A DNA stretch of 64,000 nucleotides from Flavobacterium potami (GTDB lineage Bacteria; Bacteroidota; Bacteroidia; Flavobacteriales; Flavobacteriaceae). The position numbers and the translations under genes were made by a program. The notes beneath the pieces were generated by a model. The model made no database searches. It worked only from the letters and a program-made list of their open reading frames with translations, and was not told the DNA's origin. Positions within the stretch are counted from its first letter, which is position 1. Every line of letters begins with the position of its first letter. Positions 33,786 to 41,811 of the stretch are shown here, one piece after another. Where the stretch lies: NCBI RefSeq assembly GCF_020026915.1, contig NZ_JAINUY010000005.1, positions 248,001-312,000 of the forward strand, given 5' to 3'.

Positions 33786-34229
33786 TTAGAAATTATTAAC
33801 CCTCTTTTTTTTTGCTGGTTTTATATTTAAACGACGTACCGACTGATCTTGCTCATTTGACTCTATCAGCCTGTTATGCAAGCGTTCTGCCATTTTTTCG
33901 ATACTGTTTGTTATAGAATCATAAACCAGCTCCATTCTACGATGTTTTTCTTCTTTTACAGCTTTTAAAACATCTTCAACAAAAGTTTTTTCGTATTTTT
34001 CTGCAACAGAATCATGCGTATTGGTTAATCTGATTACATAATCATTACTAAGGATTGTAACCTTAAAGTGTTGTTCTTCGTTACTTAAATAATATTTTCC
34101 ACCCAATTCATCTACATTGATGTCGGTGCTGCTCACTTTTAAAAGCTCAATAATAATCCCATAAATATGAGTTTCTATATTGGTATATACTCTCGGCTTT
34201 TTTCTAAAAAAATTAAAAGTAAAAAACAT
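33786..34229 (-). CDS. Conserved hypothetical cytoplasmic protein
   Basis: I do not recognise a functional family. The 147 residues have no signal peptide. A mixed alpha/beta first half (THIYGIIIELLKVSSTDINV, KVTILSNDYVIRLTNTHD) is followed by a long charged helix (FVEDVLKAVKEEKHRRMELV, NSIEKMAERLHNRLIE) that could form a coiled coil. The tail is strongly basic (LNIKPAKKKRVNNF), suggesting nucleic-acid or membrane contact. It is convergent with the GYDIA kinase gene, with 4 bases between stops. The 268 bases between its start and the next gene hold only the terminator listed. Confidence 0.55.
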   Translation of the reverse strand: MFFTFNFFRKKPRVYTNIETHIYGIIIELLKVSSTDINVDELGGKYYLSNEEQHFKVTILSNDYVIRLTNTHDSVAEKYEKTFVEDVLKAVKEEKHRRMELVYDSITNSIEKMAERLHNRLIESNEQDQSVRRLNIKPAKKKRVNNF

Positions 34230-34443
34230 TAAATATCTGATTATTAAAGCAATTTGTTTTTTTATGTATTTCGTCGGTTTTTTTAAAGCGAAAAATCCCG
34301 TTAAACGAGAAAATCGAACAAATTAACTGTAATAATTTGAATATCACAAATTTTTTAGATTAAATCTCTACTTTACCTACAGACTATCAAAAAATTAACG
34401 AAATAATATTACAAAATAGAATTATACAATTTCATTAAAAAAG

Positions 34444-34477
34444 AAAAACCCGAAACATTTTAATGTTTCGGGTTTTT
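34444..34477 (-). terminator. Terminator of the coaX-ppiD operon
   Basis: AAAAACCCGAAACATT and AATGTTTCGGGTTTTT form a perfect 16-bp stem with a 2-base gap, followed on the minus strand by T-rich sequence. It lies just after the PpiD-like gene. Confidence 0.85.
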
Positions 34478-34497
34478 TATAGATTTATTACTAATTC

Positions 34498-36597
34498 TTA
34501 GTAATTGAACTGTAATCTGTTGTCTTCGATTTTCGCATTGTTTTTCAACGCTGGTAATACTCTACTTGCATCATTTGCACTTTGAGCTTTTACTTTCTCA
34601 ACATAAGCAGCATGATTTGCAATTGCAGGAGCTTTAACTGTTTTAATATTTTTTACAACATAAACTCCAGTATTTCCTTCAATTGGAGCAGAAACTTTAT
34701 TTGCTGATAAAGCAAATGCATTTCCAACTACTTGAGGTTCTTGACCAACTCCACCAGGTAAAACTGGGTTATCTAAAGTTAAATCCGTAGCTTGTTGAAC
34801 AGCAACTCCAGCAGCTTTAGCGATAGCTTCAAGATTTGAACCTGTCATTTTAGCTTTTAAAAGTTCTGCTTTTTTCTTGTTTTTCAAGATTGGTTCAACA
34901 TAAGGTCTTGCCATAGAAACAGACACTAAACCTGATTTGTTTTCACCTTTATATTGCGCAATAACGTGTCCGACATTTGCAATTTCAAAACGCTTAACGT
35001 CTCCAGTACCAGTTTCTTTATCAAAAGCCCATCTAACGATGTTACGTTGGTTTCCTAATGGTCCAAAAGCTTCATCCATAGCTTTAGCATTTACTGGCGC
35101 ACCAACTTTCAAACCTAATTCTTTTGCAGCCGCATTGAAATCTTTGTTTGCAGCATCCATTTCAAATTTAGTTGCCAAAGTAAATATTTTATCAGAAGTA
35201 GCTTCAGAAGGCTCAATTTTTTGAGCGATTGTAGCTAAACGAATTCCGTCTTGTTTGTCTGTAATTTTGATTACGTGAAACCCGAAAGGAGTTTCTACTA
35301 AACCAACTTTACCAATTCCGTTGCTGAATACAAAATCATTGAATGGTTTTACCATTTGGTTTGGACCAAAATATCCTAAGTCACCACCTTGTTGTGCAGA
35401 TGAATCATCAGAACTTGTAAAAGCCAACATCATAAAACTATCTGGATTAGCTTGAACCTGAGCTAAGATTTCCTCAGCTTTAGCTTTAGCCTCTTCTTTA
35501 GTTCTTTTTTCTTTTTGGTTTGGAGTTTGAGATCCTTCGTAACCAATTAAGATATGACTTGCTTTTGCGTTAACACCAGCTTTGAATCCTTGAGATTTAG
35601 AGATAGCATAATATTTTCCAAAAATGTAAGGACCATAAATTGCTCCTGCAGGCAAACTGAATAATTTATCAGCATCAATTGCAGGCAACGCATTCTTAGG
35701 AACGTAAGTAGAATCATAAGGAACATCAGAATTTGCATTTACAAATTCAGCAATGTTTGTAGCATTTCTAAATCCTGGCAATGTATCATTTTTACCAGTT
35801 TTAGCATTGTAAACAACACTTCCTGACAATAATGCCGTTAATTTATTTTTAATTTCAGCTTCATCTTCTTTAGAAGGTTTGTCTTCAACTAAAACATATT
35901 GAATTTCACGAGTTGCATCTGCTTTGAATTTTTTCTCGTTTTTCTTCATGTAAGCTACAATCTCATCGTCAGAGATTTTTACTTCGCTATCTTTAATAGA
36001 AGAATAAGGAGCTGCAGCAAATGCAAAACTTACTTTGTTCGCTTCCATTTCATACTTTAATTTTCCTTCACTAGCAGTTGTGTAAAGTCCTGATTTAATT
36101 AAAGTACTATAGATTTGAAATTTTGCGTTTAATTCTGCGTCTTTTTCTTTCTCAGCAATATATTGTGCTGCTTCTGGATTTGTTTTGAAGTAATCTTTAA
36201 ATTTAACTACATCAAAAATTCCTGCTGCATTTAAGAACATTGGGTTTTTACCAATATTTGGATCTGATTTTAAAACTTCTAATAAGTGTTTTTCACCTAC
36301 TCTCAATCCTAATTTTTCAAATTGTGATGACAATAAAGCGATTGAAACTTCTTGATCCCAAACTCTGTTTGCAGCTTCAGTGGAAGTTATTCCTTGCCCA
36401 CTTTTTTCAACATTACTAACTTTAATTCTAAAGTCTTCAAATGAAATATCTTTTCCATCGATGCTTCCTACATCTTTTGAACTTTGACTAAATGTTCCTT
36501 TACCGATAAGATCCTGGATTATAAATGCAAATAACGCAAGTGCAATAACTCCTATCAATAAAGCGGAACGCTGTCTAATTTTTGCTAAAACTGCCAT
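34498..36597 (-). CDS. PpiD-like membrane-anchored peptidyl-prolyl isomerase/chaperone
   Basis: The product has 699 residues from the ATG at 36597; the frame opens 14 codons earlier, but this start gives the normal sequence AVLAKIRQRSALLIGVIALA. One N-terminal TM helix (about 13-31) anchors a large periplasmic part. A SurA-N-like chaperone region comes first, then a parvulin domain near 345-450 (ASHILIGYEGS, GGDLGYFGPNQMVKPFNDFV, VETPFGFHVIKI). A second degenerate repeat follows. It helps fold outer-membrane and secreted proteins. It is the last gene of a run of envelope genes on this strand. Confidence 0.9.
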   Translation of the reverse strand: MAVLAKIRQRSALLIGVIALALFAFIIQDLIGKGTFSQSSKDVGSIDGKDISFEDFRIKVSNVEKSGQGITSTEAANRVWDQEVSIALLSSQFEKLGLRVGEKHLLEVLKSDPNIGKNPMFLNAAGIFDVVKFKDYFKTNPEAAQYIAEKEKDAELNAKFQIYSTLIKSGLYTTASEGKLKYEMEANKVSFAFAAAPYSSIKDSEVKISDDEIVAYMKKNEKKFKADATREIQYVLVEDKPSKEDEAEIKNKLTALLSGSVVYNAKTGKNDTLPGFRNATNIAEFVNANSDVPYDSTYVPKNALPAIDADKLFSLPAGAIYGPYIFGKYYAISKSQGFKAGVNAKASHILIGYEGSQTPNQKEKRTKEEAKAKAEEILAQVQANPDSFMMLAFTSSDDSSAQQGGDLGYFGPNQMVKPFNDFVFSNGIGKVGLVETPFGFHVIKITDKQDGIRLATIAQKIEPSEATSDKIFTLATKFEMDAANKDFNAAAKELGLKVGAPVNAKAMDEAFGPLGNQRNIVRWAFDKETGTGDVKRFEIANVGHVIAQYKGENKSGLVSVSMARPYVEPILKNKKKAELLKAKMTGSNLEAIAKAAGVAVQQATDLTLDNPVLPGGVGQEPQVVGNAFALSANKVSAPIEGNTGVYVVKNIKTVKAPAIANHAAYVEKVKAQSANDASRVLPALKNNAKIEDNRLQFNY

Positions 36598-36705
36598 TTT
36601 TATTGTTGTTAATTTTATATTCAGTTTGCGAAAATACAATTATCTAGTTAATAACAATACAACTAGCGTTTTATTTTGCACATTTTTTTTCATTAATCGA
36701 AAAAA

Positions 36706-37962
36706 TCAATCTTTAATTGTCAATTTAACCAGTTCTATTTTCTTATTTGAGGCCTCTTTTATAAAAAAATGATACCTATCTATTACAATTTTATCTCCCT
36801 TTTGTGGGATTTCTTTTGTATGATTGACAATAAATCCTCCCAAAGTACCATAAGAATCTTCTTCTGGAATCATTAATTTATAAGTCTCATTAAGATACTC
36901 AACATCTAGTCTTGTTGAGAACAGGTATTTACCTTCTCCTATTTCTTCTTCTATTAATTCTTCGTCCAAATCATGTTCGTCTTCAATTTCTCCGAAAAGT
37001 TCTTCAACAATATCCTCTATAGTAATAATTCCTGAAGTTCCTCCGTATTCATCTAAAACAACGGCAACATTTTTACGTTTTTTAATCAGCAAATTCAAAA
37101 CATCCTTGATCAGAATTGTTTCGGGAACAAATTCTACCGTCATCAAAACAGATTTGATTGTACCGGGTTTTTTAAACAAATCAAAAGAATGTACATAACC
37201 CACAATATCATCTAAAGAGTTTTGACTTATGATGATTTTTGAATATCCTGTCTCAACAAACAATTCCTTAAGATCGTCAACAGTATCAAATAGATCAATA
37301 TCGACAATCTCTGTTCTTGGAGTCATGATGTCACGTGCCTTAACAGCTGAAAATTCCAAAGCATTTTGAAAAATCTGAATTTCAGAATCTACCTCTTCAT
37401 CTTCTTCAACAGCACTCATTTGCTCTGTTATATAATTTCCAAGTTCGATTCTGCTGAATAACTGAATTTGATTTCCCTCTATCTTAAAGAATTTACTTAG
37501 GACATAATCTGCAATCCAGATAAAAAATGTCGAGATGTAATAAAACAAACGATAGAACAAATAAGCCGGAAGCGCTAAAATTTTAATTAGCGAATTGGCA
37601 TAAATCTGAAAAAAAACTTTTGGAAAAAACTCTGAAGTCAACAAAACTATGAATGCGGCAAGCAATGTCTGAATAAGAATATTCCACCATTCAGAAAAAA
37701 CAAATCCAATACTAGTCATCCAACTTAAAATCAGATCACCCATAAAGAATCCATAAATTACCAAAGCGACATTGTTTCCAATGAGCATTGCAGCAATAAA
37801 TTTGGACGGATTTTCGGTAAGTTTGGTTAAGATACGAGACAAGAAATCGTCTTGTTTCTTTTCTATTTCAAGGTAAATTTTATTGGAGGAAACGAAGGCG
37901 ATTTCCATCCCAGAAAAAAAAGCGGCTAGTATTAAACATATTATTATAATACTAATTTCCAT
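36706..37962 (-). CDS. CNNM/CorC-type membrane protein (DUF21, CBS pair, CorC_HlyC)
   Basis: The 418-residue protein has an N-terminal DUF21 region with about four TM helices (about 1-155, SIIIICLILAAFFSGMEIAF). Two CBS domains follow at about 205-330 (ARDIMTPRTEIVDID, VVLDEYGGTSGIITIEDIVE), then a C-terminal CorC_HlyC domain (about 345-415, EDSYGTLGGFIVNHTKEIPQ). Family members are often called hemolysins but are more likely Mg/Co transport-related. The gliding protein GldE shares this layout, but none of the usual gld neighbours is here. It is preceded after 2 bases by a 63-residue membrane-protein gene. Confidence 0.88.
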   Translation of the reverse strand: MEISIIIICLILAAFFSGMEIAFVSSNKIYLEIEKKQDDFLSRILTKLTENPSKFIAAMLIGNNVALVIYGFFMGDLILSWMTSIGFVFSEWWNILIQTLLAAFIVLLTSEFFPKVFFQIYANSLIKILALPAYLFYRLFYYISTFFIWIADYVLSKFFKIEGNQIQLFSRIELGNYITEQMSAVEEDEEVDSEIQIFQNALEFSAVKARDIMTPRTEIVDIDLFDTVDDLKELFVETGYSKIIISQNSLDDIVGYVHSFDLFKKPGTIKSVLMTVEFVPETILIKDVLNLLIKKRKNVAVVLDEYGGTSGIITIEDIVEELFGEIEDEHDLDEELIEEEIGEGKYLFSTRLDVEYLNETYKLMIPEEDSYGTLGGFIVNHTKEIPQKGDKIVIDRYHFFIKEASNKKIELVKLTIKD

Positions 37963-37964
37963 TT

Positions 37965-38156
37965 TTATTGTTTTTTGTTACGGTTCTGCTTATTAATAAA
38001 CCTTTGTCTAAAGAAAAACATAAAAAGAGCCATTCCTGCAATTACAAAGTAAAAGGGATAACTTTCATCTCCTTCATTCATCTTAATTATAGCATCGTAA
38101 ATAAAAAAAACTGCAAAAAGGATGTAAATGTATTGTGTATATTTTAAATAACCCAT
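37965..38156 (-). CDS. Small membrane protein, two TM segments
   Basis: The 63 residues contain two hydrophobic segments (about 7-23 and 35-50) and a basic tail (RQRFINKQNRNKKQ), which would sit in the cytoplasm. I do not recognise a family. It lies 3 bases after lptC and 2 bases before the CNNM/CorC gene, in one tight operon. Confidence 0.7.
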   Translation of the reverse strand: MGYLKYTQYIYILFAVFFIYDAIIKMNEGDESYPFYFVIAGMALFMFFFRQRFINKQNRNKKQ

Positions 38157-38159
38157 AAT

Positions 38160-38720
38160 CTATAATTTTTCATCTGACGACTCAAACTCACCGTTTACAC
38201 GCTGTGAATGAATCACTTTAAAATCTTTACTAAAATCTATTCCCTGACCAAAAGAAACTCCTTTTGTATCGGTAAGTTTAAACTTTCTTTCTGTATAAAA
38301 CCATTCGTTTTTCTGGTCAAAATACAATTGTTCTGTTTCTAAAATCTGACCCGCTTCTGAAGTAATCTTTACTTTTCCGATCAAATCAATAACCTGAGTA
38401 CTTTTGTATGATATAGCATAATTTGCTTTTATAAAAGTACGTTTTTGCTTTTTATCGTATAAAGTAACATCGATTCCTTTTGGAAATTCTGTAAACGGAA
38501 AATCAAGATTTGAATAATCCAGCATTTTACGGGCAATTAAAACACCTGTAATACGTCCGGAATCTGTATATTTAATATTAGCCGTATCAGCATCGGTTGC
38601 AGGAACAAACTCTGAGAAGTTAATTTTCTGAACTTCTTTAAAATTACTTTCGCACCCAAAAAACAGTGTCACAGCAAAAACTGTGACCACTATCAGACTA
38701 TATCTCTTTGGTAAATTCAT
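38160..38720 (-). CDS. lptC: LPS export protein LptC, lipoprotein form
   Basis: The 186-residue product has the LptC beta-jellyroll pattern: GVLIARKMLDYSNLDFPFTE, FPKGIDVTLYDKKQKRTF, TQVIDLIGKVKITSEAGQIL and ETEQLYFDQKNEWFYTER. The N-terminus ends in FFGCES, a lipobox, so it is probably a lipoprotein, whereas enteric LptC is held by a TM helix. It would take LPS from the LptBFG pump to LptA or LptD across the periplasm. Outer-membrane and membrane genes surround it in a compact operon. Confidence 0.88.
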   Translation of the reverse strand: MNLPKRYSLIVVTVFAVTLFFGCESNFKEVQKINFSEFVPATDADTANIKYTDSGRITGVLIARKMLDYSNLDFPFTEFPKGIDVTLYDKKQKRTFIKANYAISYKSTQVIDLIGKVKITSEAGQILETEQLYFDQKNEWFYTERKFKLTDTKGVSFGQGIDFSKDFKVIHSQRVNGEFESSDEKL

Positions 38721-38770
38721 TTGCCAAATGTAGTAAATTGTAATGAGCTTAGAAAAAGTAAAATTTATGT

Positions 38771-40000
38771 TTATTGGAATTTACTCTTCACAAACCATCT
38801 GTCGTTGAAAGAGAAACTCACACTAAAATTAACGTAATTTTCTTGTACCAAATTAGAAGAAACTGTACCTCTTTTACCAAATTCAATTCCAAAATTCACA
38901 TTTGAAAAAGATCCTGGTATTGGAACTCCAGCACCGATTGTCATTCCTATATCCTTAATTGATTCATTATTAACAATCAAACCAATTTTTTCGTATTTCA
39001 AACCGGCTCTATACGTAATTCTGCTCATATAACTCGTAAAAGAGTTATAATTAGGAAGGTAGTAACCTCCTACTGCATATTTAGAGTAGCTTTCATAACT
39101 TACATTTTCAGCAGTGTTATAATAATTTCTTAAGTCTCCGTCTCCTTGAAAAGTCATATTTGCTCCAACAAGCCATTTTCTTGCCTCACCAATTCCTAAA
39201 CCAATACTTAATTTATTTGGAAGTTTTAATGTTTTTGAATCTACCGGTTGCACATAAGGATCCGGATCTCCCTGTACAGAAATTACCCTTGTGTTATCTG
39301 CATTTAAACTACTACCAAATGTGTAACTTAAACTAGAAAAAACACTCGTTTTTTTGTATATTTTTTTCTGATACATTGTTCCAATGCTGAAAGCCATTCC
39401 AGACAATTCTGCTGTATTTACTTCTGCAGTACTATTTTGAACTCCAGTAATTCCTTCTACGGTAGTAGTTGTAATTTTTCCAAAATTGTATTGTGCGTCA
39501 GCTCCAATGTTCCAGCCTTTTGTAATTTTGTATCCTAATCCGAAATATACTTTATTCACACCACCTTTTCCGTCAAATTGCGAATTCAAAGCACCTTCTG
39601 TATCTGGATTATTGTTCAAAATTTTATATCCAACCGACGATACTGGTATTAAACCAAAAGAAGCTCCAAATTTACCCATCGGAATTCCTAAAGCCAGATA
39701 ATCAAAAGTAGTACGTTGTGCTTTTTCAGATTGCGTACTTGTTTTCAAATTAGAAGTAGCAAAAGTTCCTCCAACTGTAAAAGTAGTCTGCATCAAACTT
39801 GCATAACTTGCAGGGTTTTCTATATTTAAATGTATCGAATCCTGCTCGACCGCAACACCAGCCATAGATCTGTTTTCAAGGGTTCCTTTGAATCTTATAT
39901 CACCAATTCCGAAAAAAGAATATGGCGAAGCAGTACCTTGCTGAGCGAATGAAACGAACGATATAAGCAAACAAGCGCTTATTATTACTTTTTTAATCAT
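38771..40000 (-). CDS. Outer-membrane protein, FadL/OmpP1-like barrel
   Basis: The 409-residue product has a signal peptide (IKKVIISACLLISFVSFAQ) followed by QGTASPYSFFGIGDIRF, an opening seen in Bacteroidota outer-membrane porin-like proteins. Many amphipathic strands follow (FGASFGLIPVSSVGYKI, KVYFGLGYKITKGWNIGADA, AGLKYEKIGLIVNNES), ending in FSVSFSFNDRWFVKSKFQ. It probably forms a barrel for hydrophobic or small solutes; the substrate is unknown. Its start overlaps the end of coaX by 8 bases, so the two are translationally coupled. Confidence 0.75.
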   Translation of the reverse strand: MIKKVIISACLLISFVSFAQQGTASPYSFFGIGDIRFKGTLENRSMAGVAVEQDSIHLNIENPASYASLMQTTFTVGGTFATSNLKTSTQSEKAQRTTFDYLALGIPMGKFGASFGLIPVSSVGYKILNNNPDTEGALNSQFDGKGGVNKVYFGLGYKITKGWNIGADAQYNFGKITTTTVEGITGVQNSTAEVNTAELSGMAFSIGTMYQKKIYKKTSVFSSLSYTFGSSLNADNTRVISVQGDPDPYVQPVDSKTLKLPNKLSIGLGIGEARKWLVGANMTFQGDGDLRNYYNTAENVSYESYSKYAVGGYYLPNYNSFTSYMSRITYRAGLKYEKIGLIVNNESIKDIGMTIGAGVPIPGSFSNVNFGIEFGKRGTVSSNLVQENYVNFSVSFSFNDRWFVKSKFQ

Positions 40001-40727
40001 TGTCGATTTTATATTGATATGTTTGGTTCAAACTCTCCAGAAGGAAATTTGAATTGGCAAATATGGTATTTTTTAATCGTTTAGCCAAAAATTCTGCATC
40101 GCCTCCCGTTAAAATTATGATAAAATTTGAAAACTCCTTGCGATATTCATCGATAAAACCGTCAATCTCATAGACGAAACCATTGACAACTCCAGAATGT
40201 ATGGCCTGTGGAGTTGAGTTTCCTACATAATTATCGGGAGCTTCTAAAGTAAGTAACGGCAGTCTGGCCGTGAAATTATGAAGAGATTCATATCGCAAAC
40301 GAAGGCCCGGAGAAATTGCTCCGCCCAAATAATTATCATTTTCGTCGATGAAATCGTAGGTTATACAAGTTCCAGCATCTATTACCAAACGGTTTTGTTT
40401 TGGAAATTGCAATGTTGCTCCTCCTGCCAAAATCATTCGGTCTATTCCTAAAGTTTTTTGTGTTGCGTATTTATTATGGAAAGGAAATACGTCTTCATGA
40501 GTAAAAAAATGAACTTTTAACTGTTTTTCGAAAGCTAAAAAAGATTGTTTTTCGACACTTCCTACTGATGCTACTACCAAATCAGAGCAATTTGGAAATT
40601 TTTTTAAAATTTTTTCAATTTTTTTTTCAAGCTCAATTTTCTCAAAAACAAAATTTTCAACCACAGTACTTTCCTCAAAGACAGCAGCTTTAATTCGAGT
40701 ATTTCCAACATCAACTGTTAAAATCAT
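39993..40727 (-). CDS. coaX: Type III pantothenate kinase
   Basis: CoaX catalyses the first step of CoA synthesis, pantothenate to phosphopantothenate. The 244 residues show the ASKHA-fold motifs of the type III enzyme: VDVGNTRIK with Asp6, TLGIDRMILAGGA at 92-104, VIDAGTCITYDF at 115-126 with Asp117, and GGAISPGLRLRYESL at 135-149. It begins the minus-strand operon running through the outer-membrane protein, lptC and the PpiD-like gene. A tRNA-Phe gene is divergent upstream. Confidence 0.95.
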   Translation of the reverse strand: MILTVDVGNTRIKAAVFEESTVVENFVFEKIELEKKIEKILKKFPNCSDLVVASVGSVEKQSFLAFEKQLKVHFFTHEDVFPFHNKYATQKTLGIDRMILAGGATLQFPKQNRLVIDAGTCITYDFIDENDNYLGGAISPGLRLRYESLHNFTARLPLLTLEAPDNYVGNSTPQAIHSGVVNGFVYEIDGFIDEYRKEFSNFIIILTGGDAEFLAKRLKNTIFANSNFLLESLNQTYQYKIDND

Positions 40728-40780
40728 ATTTATTTTTTTTGCTTTTGCGAAGATACGAATTGATTTTTTCTAAAAAATGT

Positions 40781-40811
40781 TTTGCTCAAACCAAAAATGA
40801 TTATATATTTG
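40781..40811 (+). promoter_or_regulatory. tRNA-Phe promoter
   Basis: TTTG (40781-40784), a 19-base spacer and TATATTTG (40804-40811) make the best match to the Bacteroidota promoter in the window. The predicted start is about 14 bases before the tRNA. Confidence 0.8.
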
Positions 40812-40831
40812 CACCCGCAACAAACAAGCAC

Positions 40832-40904
40832 GGTACCTTAGCTCAGATGGTAGAGCAATGGACTGAAAATCCATGTGTCCCTGGTTCGATCCCTGGAGGT
40901 ACCA
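40832..40904 (+). tRNA. tRNA-Phe (GAA)
   Basis: All four arms fold. The acceptor GGTACCT pairs with AGGTACC, the D arm is GCTC/GAGC, and the anticodon stem ATGGA/TCCAT encloses the loop CTGAAAA with anticodon GAA at 40865-40867. The T arm is CCCTGGTTCGATCCCTGG. The discriminator is A and CCA is not encoded. A hairpin terminator follows directly. Confidence 0.97.
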
Positions 40905-40905
40905 C

Positions 40906-40938
40906 AAAACCCGAATAGCAATATTCGGGTTTTTTGTT
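40906..40938 (+). terminator. tRNA-Phe terminator
   Basis: AAAACCCGAATA (40906-40917) and TATTCGGGTTTT (40922-40933) form a perfect 12-bp stem with a 4-base loop and a T run. Confidence 0.9.
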
Positions 40939-40962
40939 TTTTATACTTTCCTGTTTTTTTTT

Positions 40963-41055
40963 AACCGCAAAGAGCGCAAAGATTTACGCAAGGTTCGCAA
41001 AGTTTTTTAATAAGCTTGCGAACTTTGCGTTTTTTTCTTTGTGTTCTTTACGGTT
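40963..41055. repeat. CGCAAAG intergenic inverted repeat, copy 2
   Basis: The left arm (40963-41003, aaccgcaaagagcgcaaag, then atttacgcaaggttcgcaaag) is answered by the right arm (41014-41055, cttgcgaactttgcg ... ctttacggtt). The outer sequence nearly matches copy 1, but the centre is only about 10 bases instead of 80. The right arm overlaps the last codons of the 41007-41615 gene. Confidence 0.85.
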
Positions 41056-41615
41056 TTACTCTTATAATAATTATACTCCATTATATGAAAGATCTCCTGA
41101 ATTGAATTGACATTAGCATCAGTTGTTTTTATCTCATACGGATGAGTAAAAGGCCAATAATATTGAACTTTCATTTCATTATTACATCTTACAACCAATA
41201 TATATAAAGTACTATGACCATGAACCCTACTACACCGCTGATAATAACTTGCTTTTTCTAAAATTTCAAAAATAAACTTGAGCTTCTTTTTATCCCCTTC
41301 AGAAAAGTCAATCTCTTCAATAAGTTGTTCTGTTTTTAGTGAAGCATTAAAACCATTATCAAAATCAACAATAGAAAATCTATTACTTCCGCTGCCTTCT
41401 TGCCAATTACACAGTAATATTCCATTTTTAACTTTAGTGAAATTTGCAAATTGACTTTTATAAAAAATAGAATCTTTCATAAAACCAATATACTGCCATT
41501 GAAGAATTTCTGAAGGTGTCAAAACTGCCTCACATTTCTTCTCGTCAGAAACTTTTTCTTGACCTTGACCAATCGCAAACGTCATACAAAGAAATAGCAC
41601 AAAAAAATGCTTCAT
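41007..41615 (-). CDS. Hypothetical exported protein with repeat-derived C-terminus
   Basis: The product has 202 residues from the ATG at 41615, which gives a signal peptide (KHFFVLFLCMTFAIGQGQ); the frame opens 13 codons earlier without a better start. The mature part (ECEAVLTP-like start, then LQWQYIGFMKDSIFYKS, LLCNWQEGSGSNRFS, YYQRCSRVHGHSTLYILVVR) matches no family I recognise. The last 16 codons and the stop lie in the right arm of a CGCAAAG repeat, giving a basic tail, KTVKNTKKKTQSSQAY. The original stop was probably lost when the repeat inserted. Confidence 0.55.
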   Translation of the reverse strand: MKHFFVLFLCMTFAIGQGQEKVSDEKKCEAVLTPSEILQWQYIGFMKDSIFYKSQFANFTKVKNGILLCNWQEGSGSNRFSIVDFDNGFNASLKTEQLIEEIDFSEGDKKKLKFIFEILEKASYYQRCSRVHGHSTLYILVVRCNNEMKVQYYWPFTHPYEIKTTDANVNSIQEIFHIMEYNYYKSKTVKNTKKKTQSSQAY

Positions 41616-41811
41616 ATAATTAAATAAATAGAATATTTCAAATATAAAGTACATTTCAAGAACTTTGAACTTCTCAAAAACACAAATTTAAAAAAGTCAA
41701 CAAATAAATAGTTTTTGTTAAAAAAGTATTAACTGAATAAAAAAATATCTTCTATATTCGTAAAACTATAATTTTAAGTTTCAATTATTAACAAGATCTC
41801 AAAGCGGTTTT

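Noticed and set aside
34265..34327. 20-codon ORF in the 268-base gap before the hypothetical gene at 33786-34229
   Set aside because: Too short, with no promoter box or conserved feature; cannot be told from chance.
36706..37962. Gliding-motility gene gldE
   Set aside because: The domain layout fits, but none of the expected gld neighbours is present, and the same layout is shared by general CNNM/CorC proteins.
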